A stretch of DNA of 64,000 nt from Doryteuthis pealeii (lineage: Eukaryota > Mollusca > Cephalopoda > Myopsida > Loliginidae). The DNA lies in contig CM042150.1 in assembly GCA_023376005.1 (NCBI GenBank), positions 72,097,349 through 72,161,348 of the forward strand. Reading direction: 5' to 3'. A model generated the notes under the pieces. That model had not been told where the DNA came from, ran no database searches, and worked only from the letters and a program-made list of their open reading frames with translations. The position numbers and the translations under genes were made by a program. Below, in pieces: positions 51,755-63,465 of the stretch; the stretch's first letter is position 1, and each line of letters starts with the position of its first letter.

Positions 51755-52640
51755 ATTTCAAGATTCTCAAATCTACATATAGATATTGTCGGATCTCCAC
51801 CAACCTGCCAAAATTACACATATCTGCCAACAATCTTAGATTGATTTCCCCAGAGGCTGCAGTGATTCCACTGAAAGATATTTCAGCTGGAACCATACTA
51901 AAAACTATCAATGGAATGGATTGCTATCTATGAAGTACCTGCAGTCGTAATGACTGACAGAGGCACACAGTTGTAGTCAAAGCTTTTCATTCAACCTCCT
52001 ACTAGATACTAAGCACATATGAACAACATACCACCGTATTTCAACATGTCTGGTGGAAAGATATCCAGGACAATTAAAAGTATTTCTCACAATGAAGCCA
52101 AACTCAGCAAACTGAGTTGATAATTTACCACTTGTACTATTATCTATCAGGAAATACTAACTGGATTGCACACCAGAGGAATAGGTTTTGGGACATTATA
52201 AACGACCACCTTCATACAGGACCTGAAAATGAGGATTTCAAAATAACAATTTACACACACACGACAAGCACTGAGACAATTTTACATCACTGCCCACAAT
52301 TTTTTGACAACGAATGCATGTTCGGAATGACATGGTCAAAAAGCCATTACTTCCATGCTATCGGGGTCCATAGAAGTTAGTAAAAAGGGTAGAAAAAATG
52401 TTCACCATTCAAAAACATGACACTGTTCCCATTGGCAGACTTAAGCTAGCATCAATGAAAAACTCAAAACAGATGCAACAGCCACACAGCAACGCTAACA
52501 CCAAGGAGAAATCCAACATACAAAACACACAGAGAAGAAAAAATACAATTATTAACATGAACCAAATCTGGTTGAAGAGTAACATTGCCACATTATTTCA
52601 AAACATACATATACTGTTAAAACAGATTTTTTAAAAAATC
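51755..52640 (+). mobile_element. Gypsy integrase and polyprotein tail relic
   Basis: Integrase core across frames: DIVGSPPT (51784), VIPLKDISAGTILKTI (51860-51910), VPAVVMTDRGTQL (51935-51975, second catalytic Asp), PLVLLSIRKY (52130), then the C-terminal strand with KPLLPCYRGP (52340) and IQKHDTVPIGRLKLASM (52400-52455). Stops and frameshifts throughout. Confidence 0.8.
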
Positions 52641-53037
52641 TTTCAGTCTGGATGAGAAGTTTTTGTAGCATTACCTACCCTTAATATATATACACACACA
52701 TCACGCATACAACAGGTGTTATGGTTTCAATGCTGGCAATAATCATTCTCTCTTTTTTCTTCTTGACACTCAGCAGACCATGGATGTCAGGCAAGCTCAC
52801 TTATGCTCTGCCACACACGTACTCATATTTCTGCCACACAGACCTTGATTGCAACTCAACAACTCTACAAATAATTCACTCCTATCACACACATCTTCAT
52901 ACTACAACAAAGAACATCCTATTTCGGACAACTCTACGCTAGGAACATTATTCACTACACATTAAACATGTGATATGCAATATGCATGTGTGTGTGTGAT
53001 TTCAAGAAATCACAAAAACCCTGATACGTATATGCAT
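52641..53037. other. Unidentified, CA-rich and TG-rich stretches
   Basis: Possible remnant of the gypsy 3' LTR; no pair found. A 73-codon open frame at 52721-52942 has no known motif. Confidence 0.35.
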
Positions 53038-53345
53038 ATATATATATATATATATTTACCAACCCCTCCACACAAGCAGGATGTGACACAAGGTCAATTT
53101 CTTAAGCTGAGTTTAACAGGTTTGAATTCAGAGTTTTCCTTCTCCTAGACTGGTTACCTAGCCATGGTTAAGAGCCCAGTCTGCCCTGCTATTTACCTAT
53201 AGCTGGAGGGAGAGTAGTTGAATGCATACCTTTCCTAAGGATATTAGTACCATGTTAAATTCAAACAGCTTTGTCCAAGATTTGAACTCGAGCTGATGAG
53301 TCCATTTCCTATGACTAACCATTACACCACACACCTCCAACATAT
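53038..53345 (-). mobile_element. tRNA-derived SINE
   Basis: On the minus strand from 53345: GGTGTGTGGTGTAATGGTTA (A-box region), then CTCGAGTTCAAATCTTGG (B-box region) about 35 bp later, an unrelated body of about 200 bp, and an (AT)n tail (53038-53056). This is the layout of a polymerase III SINE. The tRNA of origin is not identifiable by eye. Confidence 0.75.
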
Positions 53346-53439
53346 GTGCATATACGTGTGCATATGTGTATGGGCAGACTAGACATTAGAGTTAGTGGAT
53401 CATATATGTGTGCGTATGTATGTATATTTAAGTATAAGC

Positions 53440-55905
53440 GATATTTTGAACATAGCTATAAATCAATAAGTAGTAACATAATAACTAAAATTTTAAAAAA
53501 AAAAATATCATTACATGTGCAGTTTATTTTTGATAGATTTAAAACAATTTGTTTTGGTCAATTTCGACGCGATCCGCCATTCAGCCTCTTTTTCAATGGT
53601 TTTAGGCGCTTGCTTACAATTTTAAAATAACATTTGGAATGGAAAAAAAAATTACCAAAAAATCAGGTAATTATCCGATTTTAATGAAATTTTCAGTATT
53701 GATTTAACAATTAATGAATTTTATAATGCATCAGTTATTTTATTTCAAAACTTTAATTTAGTATTTTTGCTATGAAAAATTAATATATAAAATTCATTTA
53801 AAATAAAAATATTCGGAATTTAAGTTTAAAATGTTATATTTTTAGATTCTAAAAATAAATATCTACTTAATGCAAACCTTATTTTAGGCGCCAAAAGTAA
53901 TAAGTTTTGAAGAAAAACTCGATTGAAAATGTACCCCCCCCTTTTTAAGCAGAAAAAACATCGATGTATAATTTTTTCTTTTATAAAATAATAGCCAATT
54001 AGATAATTATCAAAATGAGTAAAAAAGAAATCTCCAAAAAATAAATTATTTATTATATTTTTACATTTTATTTTTCGATTTTCGGTACTTATTTTCTCAT
54101 AATTTTTTTTTTTTTTTTCTATTCATAACTTCTGTTTTTTATCTCTTTATTTATATTGTAATTAGTATCGAAAATGACCAACTCGCAAAACATTTTACGC
54201 TCCCAAAATAAGGGGGGTCAAAATTAAGTGACCTGAAAAAAATGAGAAAGTTTTGAAATAAAATAAATAATGCATTATAAAGATCATTCATTGATAAATA
54301 AACACTGAAAATTTCATTAAAATCCGATAATTTCCTGATTTTTGGTAAATTATTTTCTGTAGCGGGGGGGCTAACGTTATTTTGTCAAAAACGCATTTTA
54401 GGCTCATTTTGCCAGTAGGAATTTTTTTTCCTAAAATATATTAGGGGAAATATTTTTTTACGAGGTATTTTATGAAATATGAAAAAACGATTTTTTTCTA
54501 TAAAGATAACAGTCTGAATAATTATATCAGAAGATTTTTATGAGTTTCAATACCAGAATTTTTTTTAGCAAAAGAACCATGAATACAGAATTCTGCTAAA
54601 AATATCAATAAAGAAACTGACCGTAAACGGATTTTTTTTACTTATTTTTCTAGGGACTGGGAAAAAAATGGGATACTACGAGTTTTAAAAGCGAATTAAG
54701 AATAATTAAATCTATTATTTAAGGTTAAACTTTGTCTAAATCGATAAGTAGTAGCATAATAACCATTATTAAAAAAAGAAAAATATAATTACATATGCAG
54801 TTTATTTTTAAAAGATTTAAAACTATTTGGTTTGGTCAATTTTGACGCCATCCGCCATTTTGGCTGTTTTTCGATGGTTTACAATTTTAACGCAACATTT
54901 GGGATGGAAAAAAAAATTACCAAAAATCAGGTAATTATCCGATTTTAATGAAATTTTCAGTATTGATTTATCAATTAATGAATTTTATAATGCATCAGTT
55001 ATTTTATTTCAAAACTTTAATTTAGTATTTTTGCTATGAAAAATTAATATATAAAATTCATTTAAAATATGAAAATCCTGATGTTAAGTTTAAAATATTA
55101 TATTTTTAGATTCTAAAAATAAATATCTACTTAATGCAAACCTTATTTTAGGCGCCAAAAGTAATAAGTTTTGAAGAAAAACTCGATTGAAAATGTACCC
55201 CCTCCCCTTTTTAAGCAGAAAAAACATCGATGTATAATTTTTTCTTTTATAAAATAATAGCCAATTAAATAATTATCGAAATGAGTAAAAAAGAAATCTC
55301 CAAAAAATTAATTATTTATTATTTTTTTACATTTTATTTTTCGATTTTTGGTACTTATTTTCTCATAGAAGCGCAACCGTAAAAAAAAATTTGTTTTCTT
55401 TCTATTCATAACTTCGGTCTTTTATCTCTTTATTCATACTGTAATTAGTATCGAAAATGATCAACTTGCAAAACATTTTACGCTCCCAACATAAGGGGGG
55501 GGGGTCAAAATTAAGTGACCTGAAAAAAATGATAAAGTTTTGAAATAAAATAAATAATGCATTATAAAGATCATTCATTGAAACACTGAAAATTTCATTA
55601 AAATCCGATAATTTCCTGATTTTTGGTAAATTATTTTCTGTAGAGGGGCTAAAGTTATTTTGTCAAAAACGAATTTTAGGTTCAGTTTGCCAGTCCCTAT
55701 ATTTTTCAAGATAACGGTGAGTAATTTTTCCACAACCGGATAATTGAATCTTTGAATTAACTGTTATTGTTTGTAACATCTCTTTATATTAGTTATTTCT
55801 TTTTTGCAAGATTTTTAGAAAAAAGTTCAAAAATATTTACGTTTCTTCCTTCAATATGGCCTAAACTGATCACGTGACCAATTTTGATGGTACCTATATA
55901 AAAAA
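53440..55905 (+). repeat. AT-rich repeat family: two direct units plus flank
   Basis: Units 53460-54430 and about 54740-55690 are near-identical direct copies of about 950 bp. Each begins with a TAGTAACATAATAACTA-type stretch and contains two inverted ATCAG..AATTATCCGATTTTAATG blocks (left ACCAAAAATCAGGTAATTAT; right in reverse). Segments 54420-54530 and 55700-55895 match the block at 1-1500. Non-coding. Confidence 0.85.
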
Positions 55906-57280
55906 AAAATGAATAGTGTCCAAAATTTTGAATCCTTAAAACTTAAAAATGTGCATTTAATAACATTTACAATTACAAATGAAACAATAGCAGGTTCTAA
56001 TCTTAGGACAATTTTTAAAAATTAAAATGTCAGAAATGTCAAAACGTGTAAACAAACAAGCGTGCAATTTTTCATTTCAAATGACAAAATTGTGATACAA
56101 AAAAAATCCTATAAACTTTTAAAATACTTTCTATAAAAGTAAAGCAAATAAAGTCGGGTGCGCCGTCCTACTAAATTTGGACATTTTCTTTTCTCACTTA
56201 AAAAAGATAGAATAAAAAAAAAGAATTTCAACAATTTCTCTGTTGTTACATTAACAATGTCGATTATATAGCGAAGTAAAACTATTTTATCATTAATAAA
56301 ATCATAAGTATCGTAGCAATATTGTATTAAAGTAAAATCATTAAAAAGAAAGAAAAGAAAAGAAACGATGTTCACTGTTATTTTGTGTGCTTTGACCGCA
56401 TCGCTATGTTGGTGTTGATATAACAGAACAATAACAAAAAGTAACAGGGTGTATATTTTTTATTTTGATGGGCGTGTTTCTTGTATTTTATTTGCTACAA
56501 CACATAACTGGATAACAAAAAGTAACTTAAAAACAAGGACAATGATTAAAGTGGTTTTGCATGTTTTACATTAAAATCTTACGATCAGCCTTTTAAGATT
56601 AATACAAAATTTAAAAAATGAAAGTGAAAAAGGCTTTTTGAGATTTTTGACAACTCTTTCAGTCTTTGACATAACAGTGTTAAAAGATTACAGTGACCTC
56701 GTTAACTTAAAGTGTCACAAACGAAAGAAGAGTTGGAAAACTGGGAAAATAAAATAAAGTATTTAAAAACTGTTGGATGGAAACCATGATTCAAGACACA
56801 ACTCTCTTAATTTGACATTTAAGAGTAAATAAATGTAGACAATTTAAATTTTATTTCCTCCCTATCCTACGCACAGGGTTCTTCAGAAGTAAAATTTTCT
56901 TTAATATTCCCAAATTTGTACCTTACTACTTCTTTTAAACACATAAACAGTCACCAGTGGGGATCTTTCTCTCAGTACAACATAACAATTGAGAACATAA
57001 TAAGAAGCGATTTATTTGACGTGGACGACTGCATCTCTGCATCCGACCCCATGAAACAAATGCGCCTCACATGAAGTCGGTACAGAGATACAATCGGACA
57101 CGCCTGGGCCCGAAACATAAAAAGAAGCGATGATGAATATTACTAACAATACCAAAGAAAGCATGACCAAATTTAGGGAGGCTATTGAAAAATTAAAAAC
57201 TATTAAAAACGGCAAATAGATTGTATTATGTAAAACCTCTGAACTACACTTACATGACAGAAATTTAAAAAATACTTACT
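55906..57280. other. Unidentified; likely unique sequence
   Basis: AT-rich. Two small repeats of AAGAAGCGAT near 57003 and 57123. No repeat family seen. Confidence 0.4.
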
Positions 57281-57420
57281 GAAGATTCTGCTACTTGGAC
57301 CAAGTTTCCACAAATAAAAAAAATAATAATTATGATGGTTTTAAAGATCTGCCGCATTTGAAATTACAATCCATTTCGAGTTCAAGGAAACATTTCTTTC
57401 TATCAGCCAGTATCTCGACT
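57281..57420 (-). other. Possible untranslated 5' exon of the transporter gene
   Basis: A clean GTAAGTATTT donor (57279 downward) follows a stretch with no clear coding frame, 19 kb upstream of coding exon 1 on the same strand. The 5' limit is arbitrary. It could equally be a chance splice motif or belong to another gene. Confidence 0.2.
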
Positions 57421-58119
57421 GCAGTAATCCACTCTAAACAAAAACAATCAGTACGTATACATATTCACTGAAATAAGCATGTATTTAGCATGATTCACAA
57501 CTAGTTTGCACAGCAGCCTAGAATTCTGATTACTGTTACTCGACAGCGAACAACAGTTTGTACGGATGCATGTGCTATTAGTTAAGTTAACCTAATCAAT
57601 TCTAAAATTAAAGCCATCTGCCAACTAAAGTAGAAAAATTGAATTAATTTTCTAACTTTATTTATTAGGGATGCTCAATTTACGGACTTTTCATACGTGC
57701 TTAAATTGATAAAAGATATTATAAAACTGACGTTTTATAATATTTTTTAACAATGGAAAATGACATTTTTAATGTTTTCTTTTACGTTTAATATTAAGAA
57801 CAATTCCGAGTTTATGTGTTAAAAAAAATTGTTACATATAACGTATTCTAAATATATTTGCGATAAATTCTTAATCTTTGTTGACATAATTATCGCGAAC
57901 AATTAGACCCAAGTAATTTTCTATGGAGAATTATACATGTAATAATTTTTCGTCTGAAAACAAAACAAATTACTAAATTTAGCTATTCGTTGATGCCTTA
58001 CGATTTAAAATGTTAAAAATTATTTACAATAAAATTCTATCAAAAATATTATAAAAAACGAGACTTCTTCTTCGATACATTTCTGATAAAGTATAGATAT
58101 ATTAAAAGAAATAATATGA
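57421..58119. other. Unidentified, AT-rich
   Basis: No features seen apart from AT-rich sequence. Confidence 0.4.
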
Positions 58120-58620
58120 CCTTACACAGTTACCGCCCCTTAACCATCGCCTGATAAGAGATCTTGACCCTTAACCATCGCCTGATAAGAGACCTTGTGC
58201 GATTGGTTAAAGGCCATTGTCGACGACCAATCAAAACACTTATCACTAGGCTTAGTTTAACCGCTAAATTTCGAAGATTTATTCCATCAATCTGTCTTTT
58301 TCCCGCTGTAACTATAGGACGTGTTTTTGAAGCTAGCTACAAGAAGAAGCTGGTGACTACGTAAAGTCAAACATAACTCAAGCTAGCAAGAGACTCTCGC
58401 CTCTTCATACCAGAGACAAGATAAGTTTCGCAAACGCATTATTTTGCAACCTACACCTACACTCAATTTATACCATATATAACACATTTGTATACCTCAC
58501 ACACATTTTGTAAATCACGCGTTACATATTGTATATTGCACGTTGATGTTTTGTTGTCGAATACACTGTTCTGTTTAAAAAGCCTTGTGTTCTGTTTCTT
58601 TATCACTATCTTGTCTACGT
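58120..58620. mobile_element. Candidate solo LTR with 30-bp duplication
   Basis: Higher GC than its flanks. CTTAACCATCGCCTGATAAG occurs twice (58138 and 58171). A GTTCTGTTTAAAAAGCC-type region and a T-rich end resemble the R/U5 part of LTRs. No second copy or polypurine tract proves it. Confidence 0.3.
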
Positions 58621-59412
58621 ATTTACCACAATATATCTAAGTTAGGAGAATGAAATATCAATTTACAAAACATTCATTTGGCCTTTGTGTTGTTAGTAGT
58701 ATTGTCACACGGATTTGAACTTATTTTAATTTATAGCAGAAGTAACTATCGAAACAAGAATAGAATATATCTCCTACATACTTCCATAAAAAAATGAATT
58801 TTTTAAAAATTGAAACATTATTTTCAATATTTTTGTATATAAAGACCGATAATTGTATGTATACTCATTTTTAGCTACATATTTTTTATATAATATTTTC
58901 TTTAATTACATAAATACGATTTTGCGATACAATGAACGGGAGTATTTATTTTACATTTTATAAATTTAAAAAAAAACTAACTTTTAATATAAAATTCCTT
59001 AGAACGATTTAGAAAAAAACAAAAAAAGGATAAATATTTTTTCTTATTTACGATAAAAAATTTTTTTAAATTAATTCATACTCATAATTACTATAGACGA
59101 AAAAAGAAGTTAGTATTAAATAAGTCAAAATTGTATCCAGAATGCGTGTTGCTGTGGTCTGTTGTATGTTTGGTTCAAAGATGTCACATTTAAAAGGTAA
59201 GAGTTTTCTCCCTTCCATTGTATTTTGAAAGCTTTTGGTTACGAAGGATAAACGAAAACAGGAACAGAAATTGCACACTAAAGATCTTTCTATCTAATTT
59301 ATAAAAAAAGATATTTGATTTGAAAGATTTAGAGGAAGAGTATTTATCCGAGCAATTGAATACGTGTGAATCATTTAAGCACATGACAAAAAACATGTAG
59401 CAGATATTACTT
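58621..59412. other. Unidentified AT-rich flank of the gypsy element
   Basis: No feature seen. Confidence 0.4.
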
Positions 59413-59824
59413 TGTAATGGCTAATAAAATGGCGGTTGCCGATTGTTCAAGAAAGGGGGGAGTAAATCTTCTAAAAATGTAATAACGAAACTGGCAGACG
59501 CTGGAATTCAAAATCAAGCGCCAAAAATAAGAAGCGGGAATTCTAGGAAGGAGGAGATTTCAGTTAGAGGATGACAGACAAGTAATCGTCACGCAAACAA
59601 GTTAGCTCCATAATCGGGAAGTGAAGTAAGACAAATATGAACTTTAAAACGAGCAAATGAAAAGGACTTTGCCCGGTATCATGTACTACATTTTGTAACT
59701 TTACTTTAATACAAGTTGTGTATTTTAGTCTGCCTTCGTTGTTTCTCCTGCATGTTGATAAATGTTTTCAGATAGTGAGATGTGTACAAATAATATAAAA
59801 GAATAACACACACACACCACTACA
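59413..59824 (+). mobile_element. 5' LTR
   Basis: Starts TGTAATGGCTAATAAAATGG and ends CACCACTACA. Carries a CA-rich run near the end. The presumed promoter is around the TGTACTACATTTTGTAAC segment. Confidence 0.9.
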
Positions 59825-59826
59825 AT

Positions 59827-59840
59827 TGGTGACCCCGACG
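59827..59840 (+). promoter_or_regulatory. Primer-binding site
   Basis: TGGTGACCCCGACG, two bases after the LTR end, is the form common in many gypsy elements. Confidence 0.85.
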
Positions 59841-59889
59841 AACGAACAGGGCGTAACCCCACACAAGATATATATATATATATATAAAG

Positions 59890-60240
59890 ATGGAACAGAC
59901 AATGGAGGAAATGAATCAGCAGGTCAATATAAAAGCACCCGATTTTATAGAGACCGCAGTGAATGGGTGGTTTACCATATTGGAAGTCCAGTTTCACCTG
60001 CGAAATGTGACCACACCAAAAACAAAATTTTATACAGTAGTGTCATCGTTGCCAGCTGATGAAGTCGCTAAAATACCAAATACACTCCTTGAATCACATG
60101 ACTACGAAGAATTAAAACGCACTCTTATAGAGGCACATGAAAGAACGAAACCAGAGCTCCTAGAAAAATTAATGGCGGCAACAACAATTTCAGGACGACC
60201 GTCAGCATATCTACATCCCATTCGGACTTTACGAATTTAA
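59890..60240 (+). pseudogene. Gypsy gag, N-terminal half
   Basis: Starts MEQTMEEMNQQ. Core motif WFTILEVQFHLRNVTTPKTK, FYTVVSSLPADEV and IEAHERTKPELLEKLM belong to the capsid-like gag of invertebrate gypsy elements. The end of the frame is not gag: from about 60215 it joins RT (PFGLYEFNYM in another frame), so gag C-terminus, protease and RT N-terminus are deleted. Confidence 0.9.
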
Positions 60241-62436
60241 CTACATGCAGTTTGAATTAAAAAAATGCATCAGCAACATTTCAACGTTATATGGAAAAAA
60301 AATTTTTAAGATATTAATTGTGTTTTTGTATATATTGATGATATTTTAATTTTCATTCAATGATGAGATTTCTCACCAAAAAGACATTGAAACTGTTTTT
60401 AACATTTTAAACGAACACAAGTTAAAAATTTCAACCACAAAATCTATTTTTAACGTGACTTCCCTATATTTTTTAGGCTTTCATATTAGTGCAGATGGAA
60501 TTAAACCTACAGTTAGTAAAATAGAAGAATTACAATCTTTTCCTTACCCTAAGGACGCAAATAGGTTACGTAGATTTCTCGGTATGGTAGGATTCTATAG
60601 AAAATTAATACCAAAATTTTCAGAAATAGTTTTTCCCTTATCTGAGAGAATGAGATTATCCCTTAAAAGTCTCGTTTATACTAAATGAATCAGAACGACA
60701 AGCTTTCAATTCGGTAATTAAGGAACTTAATGATACAGCATCATTAGCTCACCCTAAACCTAACTGTACAAATTATCAATTAGTAACCGACAGTAGTAAT
60801 TACGCTATTGGTGTAGCATTACACCAAATTGTGGAAGGAAATCCAATACCAATCGGATTTTTCTCTAAAAAATTAACACAGACACAAACTAGATATTCTA
60901 CCTTCAACCGTGAACTGTTGGCAGCGTATTTGTCAGTGTTGCATTTTCGTCACCTCATAGAAGGTCGCCAAGTGCTACTTTTAACTGACCATAAGCCATT
61001 ATGTGGTGCATTTCATAGTTTAAATCCCGCAAAATCAATTAGCTATCCTGACAGAATTCATTACAGATATTGAACATGTGAAAGGTACTCAGAATATAGT
61101 TGCTGATTGTTTATCCCGACCAACACTTGCTGTACAAATAGATACGTGTGATTTATCTGCACTTGTGGAAGCACAAGCATCTGATATTGAAATTCAATCT
61201 TTTCAGGACTTAAGGAAATTCACCATACCTGGAGGTAACCAGATTATATAGTGTGACTTATCTACATCTTACCCCAGACCTTTTGTTCCAACTAAGTTAC
61301 GTGAATCCATTTTTAATAGTATGCATTCCATATATCCCCCTGGCATTAAATCATCCATTAAAATGATTAAAGCTAGATATTACTGGTCAAACATGGATAA
61401 ATCAATTAAAGAATTTTGCGCATCATGCACAGCGTGCCAACAAGCGAAGGTTTACAAACATACACAATTACCTGTACAGACGTTAGAAATATCATCAACT
61501 AGATTTCACACAGTCCACATAGACATAGTAGGACCCCTCCCACCAGCAAAAAGTTCAGATAGTTGTTACATCAGCCCTTATAGATATGTCCTCACGTCCA
61601 TTGACCGCACGACTCGTTGGATAGAAACGCAACCCATAAGCGAAATTACTGCACGTAGTGTGGCCGAGGCCTTTATAAACGTGATGGGGTGTTCCTTTGC
61701 ATGTTCTATCAGCAAGAGGAAAGCAATTCGAAAGTGAGCAGTTTAAGGAAGTAGCAAAAATAATTGGTTTTTATAGGCTACGTACGATGGCTTATCACCC
61801 ACAATGTAATGGTTTGGTTGAGAGAACGCACAGAACCATTAAAACTGCTATTATAGCACGAAAAGAGTCCTGGCTTTCAGCCCTTCCAATAGTTCTTCTC
61901 GGAATTCGCAGTATACCCAATAGCTCTGATCTTTCTCCTTTTTATGCTGTTACAGACACACAATGTTTACTACCACAGCTACTAATAGATAGTACAAGCG
62001 AGGAGACTGTAACACAAAATTTCACAAGAGAACTACATAAAACCATGACACAATTTGATTTGAGAGACTTCACCAAAAGAAAAGCTTCAAACTTATGATA
62101 AAGTTTGGATTAGAGTGGATCGTGTTCGAAGACCATTAGAAGCACCCTATTCAGGTCCCTACGTAGTTCTTCAGCGAAAACCTAAATATTTTCTGGTTAA
62201 GATAAATAATGATATGGATACCCGGGTCTCTGTTGACAGATTAAAACCATATATAGAAATGCAAATACAAATAGTAAAGAAGCCCGTAGAAGGAAGGATA
62301 GATAAGAATGAAACGCTTAGTGATTCGGAGCACGAAATAAATGATAGAAGTAAAAAAGAAAATTCTCCCATAAGGAACACAAAATCATGTTCAGGGCGAA
62401 CAGTTTCCTGGAAAAAACACGAGTACTTTTATTATT
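60215..62436 (+). pseudogene. Gypsy pol (RT, RNase H, integrase), broken
   Basis: RT resumes at PFGLYEFNY, followed by the YIDD box at 60330-60350 (slightly decayed), then FLGFHISADGIKPTVSKIEE and RRFLGMVGFYRKLIPKFSEI (60470-60630). RNase H: LVTDSSNYAIGVAL and TFNRELLAAYLSVLHFRHLI and LLTDHKPL (60780-61010). Integrase: zinc region FCASCTACQQAKVYKHT (61413-61460), HIDIVGPLPP (first Asp), a second Asp region near 61720, and AYHPQCNGLVERTHRTIKTA (catalytic Glu). Tail VSVDRLKPYIE at 62230. Confidence 0.92.
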
Positions 62437-62464
62437 AGACACTCCGTTCTAAGAGGGGAACTTC

Positions 62465-62691
62465 TGTAATGGTTAATAAAATGGCGGTTGCCGATTGTTC
62501 AAGAAAGGGGGGAGTAAATATTCTAAAAATGTAATAACGAAACTGGCAGACGCTGGAATTCAAAATCGAGCGCCAAAAATAAGAAGCGGGAATTCTAGGA
62601 AGGAGGAGATTACAGTTAGAGGCTGACAGACAAGTAATCGTCACGCAAACAAGTTAGCTCCATAATCGGGAGGAAGTGAAGTAAGACAAAT
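62465..62691 (+). mobile_element. 3' LTR, truncated by a LINE
   Basis: TGTAATGGTTAATAAAATGG onward matches the first 228 bp of the 5' LTR, then switches to LINE sequence at 62692. Confidence 0.9.
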
Positions 62692-63465
62692 TGCATTGGC
62701 ATTTCAGTCTCGGAAGACTATGATAAAGTTTTTAGGGGCCCCTGAAGTTACAGTGCCTCCTGTGACTATCAAGTCCGATGTTTGAAAAACATTCTCGACC
62801 ACAGATTTTGCATTTGAAGGCTGTCCCTGCAGATGTTGATGTTCCGATGCTTTGTTGCCACTGTTTTCTTCTGGGCCTCTTAGCTTCATGGTGTTGCGTC
62901 AGGGTGACTTCTGACATGAACAGTCCTCTACGGAGATTCTGCCGCCACCGAGGGCGGTCCTGGGCCAAATTTTCCCAGCTGGAAGGGGCAATGCCAAAGC
63001 ACCTGAGATCATTATTGCAGACATCCTTGAATCGCAGCTGGGGGCGACCAATATGTCTTACCAGACGTAAGCTCTCCATAGAGGATGTCTTTCGGGATTC
63101 GTCCATCATCCACCCGACGTACATGACCCAACCATCGGAGACGACGTTGTCTCAGTAGAGAGTATAAGCTAGGACTGCTGTGTTAGTGATCCTGTCCCTC
63201 CAGGTGATGCCCAGTATACGTCTAAGGCAGCGAAGGAAGAAGTTATTTAGCCACCGCTCTTGGTGTGAGTATAAGGTCCATATTTCACTTCCATACATGA
63301 GGGTGCTGATAACACATGCCCTATACACTTGTACCTTTGTACGGATAGTGAGCTTGCTGTTGTCCCACACTCTTGCTGTGAGCTTTCCAAAAGTTGAGGC
63401 AGCTTTTCCGATCCGGCAACTGAGTTCAGTATTACCATAGAAGAACTGGATCCCGTTCGCATTTG
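62692..63465 (-). mobile_element. LINE ORF2 C-terminal fragment
   Basis: Minus strand from about 63440: CRIGKAASTFGKLTARVWDN, KLTIRTKVQVYRACVISTLM, YGSEIWTLYSHQERWLNNFF, RCLRRILGITWRDR, then LVRHIGRPQLRFKDVCNNDL, CFGIAPSSWENLAQDRPRWR, and a final zinc motif FKCKICGRECFSNIGLDSHR. This is the RT thumb to C-terminal C2H2-like finger of a common invertebrate LINE. It truncates the gypsy 3' LTR on one side and abuts integrase on the other. Confidence 0.92.

Larger units (their letters stand above)
59413..62691 (+). mobile_element. Gypsy LTR element with recognisable LTRs, internally deleted
   Basis: 5' LTR 59413-59824, primer site, gag, deletion, RT, RNase H, integrase, polypurine tract AAGAGGGGAACTT, then 3' LTR cut at 62691. 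LTRs differ at about six positions over 228 bp, implying a fairly recent insertion. Pol is broken by frameshifts at 60240, near 60690, near 61070, near 61250, near 61730 and near 62100. Non-autonomous now. Confidence 0.93.
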
